Positions 62,491-64,000 of a DNA stretch of 64,000 nt are shown here, in pieces (the first letter of the stretch is position 1; the number at the start of each line of letters is the position of its first letter). The position numbers and the translations under genes were made by a program. The notes below the pieces were generated by a model. That model was not told the origin of the DNA and ran no database searches. It saw nothing but the letters and a program-made list of their open reading frames with translations. This DNA is from Eubacteriales bacterium (GTDB lineage Bacteria > Bacillota > Clostridia > Peptostreptococcales > Anaerovoracaceae), in the NCBI GenBank assembly GCA_029009055.1, contig JAQXJR010000001.1:1-64000 (forward strand), given 5' to 3'.

Positions 62491-63531
62491 TTACTCAGCG
62501 TCAGCCTCAGCCTCTTCAGGGTGGTCTACGGAATTCATGACCCTAGCCAGCTCCAGAGTCTTGCAGGAATAACCGAACTCGTTATCGTAGTAAGCGATGA
62601 GCTTGAAGAACTTATCGTTCAGCTCTATTCCCTCTCTAGCGTCGAATATAGATGTGCAAGGGTCGCCTACGAAGTCGCCGGAAACTACCTCGTCGTCTAC
62701 GTACTCAACTACGCCTGCCAGGTTCGTCTTAGAAGCTTCCTCTACGGCCCTGCAGATATCAGCGTATGAAGCGGAGTTCTTCAGTACCAGGTTAACGTCG
62801 ACGATGGAAACGTCAGCCGTAGGAACTCTGTATGAGATACCTGTCATCCTGCCGTTAAGCTCTGGGATAACGAGACCTACAGCCTTAGCTGCTCCTGTAG
62901 TCGAAGGGATAACGTTACCGAAAACGCTCCTTCCTGTTCTCCAGTCCTTAAGAGACTTAGCGTCTACTACCTTCTGCTTAGCTGTAGCGGCGTGGATAGT
63001 AGCCATGAGTCCCTGGTCGATGCCGAAAGCGTCGTTAATTACCTTACAAAGAGGAGCCAGGCAGTTCGTCGTGCAGGACGCGTTGGAAACTACCTGCATG
63101 TCGCTCGTGTACTTCTCTGTGTTTACCTTATATACGAATGTCGGTGTGATCTTATCCTTAGCAGGGGCTGTGATGATGACCTTCTTAGCGCCGGCGCGGA
63201 TGTGGTCCATAGCCATCTCTGTAGTCGTGTAAGCGCCTGTAGCCTCTATGATGTACTCAGCTCCGCAGCGGTCCCAAGGGATGTTCTTAGCTTCTCCCTC
63301 TGTGTATACAGGGATCTTCTTACCGTCGATCACGAGTCCCTCGTCGTATCTGCTGACTTCCTTAGGGAATCTGCCGAATGTAGTATCATATTTAAGCATG
63401 TATACCATGTAATCCAGGTCCGCATTTCTCTGGTTGATTCCCATGATCTCGATATCCGGCATGTCTACTGACGCTCTGATAACGACTCTGGCGATTCTTC
63501 CGAAACCACTGATACCAATTTTAACTGACAT
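62491..63531 (-). CDS. gap: Glyceraldehyde-3-phosphate dehydrogenase (type I)
   Basis: 346 aa, NAD-linked: Rossmann start VKIGISGFGRIARVVIRASV, catalytic Cys in SNASCTTNCLAP, and IPSTTGAAKAVGLVIPELNG. GINQRNADLDYMVYMLKYDT, in place of the more common IND motif, marks a distinct subgroup. The C-terminus has a short acidic extension (PEEAEADAE). First gene of the glycolytic group, with AGGAGG upstream. Confidence 0.97.
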   Translation of the reverse strand: MSVKIGISGFGRIARVVIRASVDMPDIEIMGINQRNADLDYMVYMLKYDTTFGRFPKEVSRYDEGLVIDGKKIPVYTEGEAKNIPWDRCGAEYIIEATGAYTTTEMAMDHIRAGAKKVIITAPAKDKITPTFVYKVNTEKYTSDMQVVSNASCTTNCLAPLCKVINDAFGIDQGLMATIHAATAKQKVVDAKSLKDWRTGRSVFGNVIPSTTGAAKAVGLVIPELNGRMTGISYRVPTADVSIVDVNLVLKNSASYADICRAVEEASKTNLAGVVEYVDDEVVSGDFVGDPCTSIFDAREGIELNDKFFKLIAYYDNEFGYSCKTLELARVMNSVDHPEEAEADAE

Positions 63532-63645
63532 TGCAACTCCTCCTGTCCGTTCAAGCAGACGTTAATCACTTATCTTACCTAGCAAAGAGATACTGCCCGT
63601 GTGTCCGCTCCCGGCCATCCGGTCATACCTCACGCATTATGATTG

Positions 63646-63654
63646 ATTATATCA
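63646..63654 (-). promoter_or_regulatory. gap extended -10 promoter
   Basis: Minus strand TGA-TATAAT: a perfect -10 with an upstream TG; the -35 region is weak. Leader of about 100 bases. The 382-base gap 63532-63913 holds this, the divergent hom promoter and three octamer-like copies, but no gene. Confidence 0.65.
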
Positions 63655-63746
63655 TAACAGGCGGGTAAAATCCCGGTCTTCCGCTATTTTTATAGCAAAG
63701 CATTTTTCTTTTTTGTCTCTGACCATCCATTTTCTTAACAGACGCA

Positions 63747-63775
63747 AAGACAACTTAAGAAAAGTTTGATATAAT
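63747..63775 (+). promoter_or_regulatory. Putative hom promoter
   Basis: AAGACA (63747-63752), 17-base spacer, TATAAT (63770-63775). It leaves a leader of about 130 bases with an octamer copy at 63820-63827 and a GC-rich hairpin just before the start of hom. Confidence 0.55.
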
Positions 63776-63879
63776 ATTATAAATTTACAAGAAAATCCCT
63801 GCGGGGTATTTACAGGATCGCTTTGCTGCTGATATGGTAAAGTTTCGTTGTAAATAAATATGTAGAGAAAAAAAACCGG

Positions 63880-63900
63880 CCCGGCGCCGGAAATTTTAAT
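63880..63900. other. GC-rich hairpin in the hom leader
   Basis: CCGGC / GCCGG stem preceded by eight A and followed by AAATTTT. In the minus direction it would be a standard terminator; in the plus direction it stands just before the ribosome binding site and could attenuate hom. Confidence 0.5.
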
Positions 63901-63913
63901 GAGGGGAGTAAAT

Positions 63914-64000
63914 ATGAAGAAAGTTAAGATTGCCATCCTCGGAATGGGAACTGTCGGAGGCGGAACTTACGACATCCTGACTAAGAACATAGACATAATA
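63914..64000 (+). CDS. hom: Homoserine dehydrogenase (partial, N-terminus only)
   Basis: Only 29 residues are inside the window: MKKVKIAILGMGTVGGGTYD followed by ILTKNIDII. The GxGxVGGG dinucleotide-binding start is characteristic of homoserine dehydrogenase, which reduces aspartate semialdehyde to homoserine. GAGGGGAG lies upstream of the ATG. The rest lies to the right of the window. Confidence 0.85.
   Translation, partial: MKKVKIAILGMGTVGGGTYDILTKNIDII

Noticed and set aside
63652..63936. A 94-aa minus-strand frame overlapping the hom start
   Set aside because: It crosses two promoters and a hairpin, lacks a ribosome site and has no recognisable features.
1..64000. CRISPR arrays, rRNA genes or insertion sequences
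   Set aside because: No regularly spaced long repeats, no rRNA sequence and no transposase were found anywhere in the window.

Overview
The window reads as chromosome of a strictly anaerobic Clostridia-type Bacillota (Firmicutes). Support comes from formyltetrahydrofolate synthetase, acetate kinase, a membrane pyrophosphatase, a Spo0A-type DNA-binding domain, a Firmicutes-style LexA box at recA, a CIRCE element, TmcAL/YlbM and YloU-type genes, and sigma-A promoters with 16-18 bp spacers. I cannot name the genus. Almost every gene is on the minus strand; the plus-strand genes are a lipoprotein, an L,D-transpeptidase, htpG and the start of hom.

Layout. 1-31.7 kb is housekeeping on the minus strand: fhs, rnhB-rbgA, rplS, a Xer-like recombinase, NUDIX hydrolase, proC, a DUF896 protein, a free-standing Spo0A C-terminal domain protein behind a 10-bp-phased array of 0A-like boxes, comEA, two radical-SAM-associated genes, obgE, rpmA, rplU, recA, cinA, pgsA, rimO, ftsK, uppP, asd, rpmF, ackA, tmcAL, coaD, rsmD, recG, an Asp23 protein, rpmB and an acetyltransferase. 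31.9-38.8 kb is an envelope and stress segment: a lipoprotein with a degenerate M20/PepD fold, a GH25 lysozyme, tRNA-Arg(CCG), an L,D-transpeptidase and CIRCE-controlled htpG.

38.9-57.1 kb is a complete-looking ethanolamine-utilisation bacterial microcompartment (BMC) locus, read right to left from a promoter near 57.24 kb: alcohol dehydrogenase, two EutS, EutP, EutA, EutB, EutC, EutL, EutM, EutK-like, EutM, EutT, a flavoprotein-like gene, EutN, EutH, EutQ cupin, EutJ, a Cys-pore shell protein, EutN, PduS, PduT, a small adaptor-like protein, EutE and a PduL homologue. EutBC (reactivated by EutA, supplied with adenosylcobalamin by EutT) makes acetaldehyde; EutE and EutG convert it to acetyl-CoA and ethanol inside a shell built from EutS, L, M, K, N and PduT. 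PduS/PduT suggest an electron path through the shell. The PduL homologue has lost the histidines of both HxH motifs, so acetyl-phosphate formation probably depends on another enzyme. EutV/EutW regulators are not in the window.

57.6-64 kb returns to core metabolism: hppA, secG, and the gap-pgk-tpiA glycolytic group, then the divergent start of hom, cut by the window edge.

Main points for follow-up: the Spo0A-C orphan with its phased array; the degenerate PduL; a EutQ N-terminal-like module shared by three BMC proteins; inactive-looking Xer and M20 homologues; L27 without the Prp-cleaved leader; and an AGCAAAGC octamer repeated in 13 non-coding sites.
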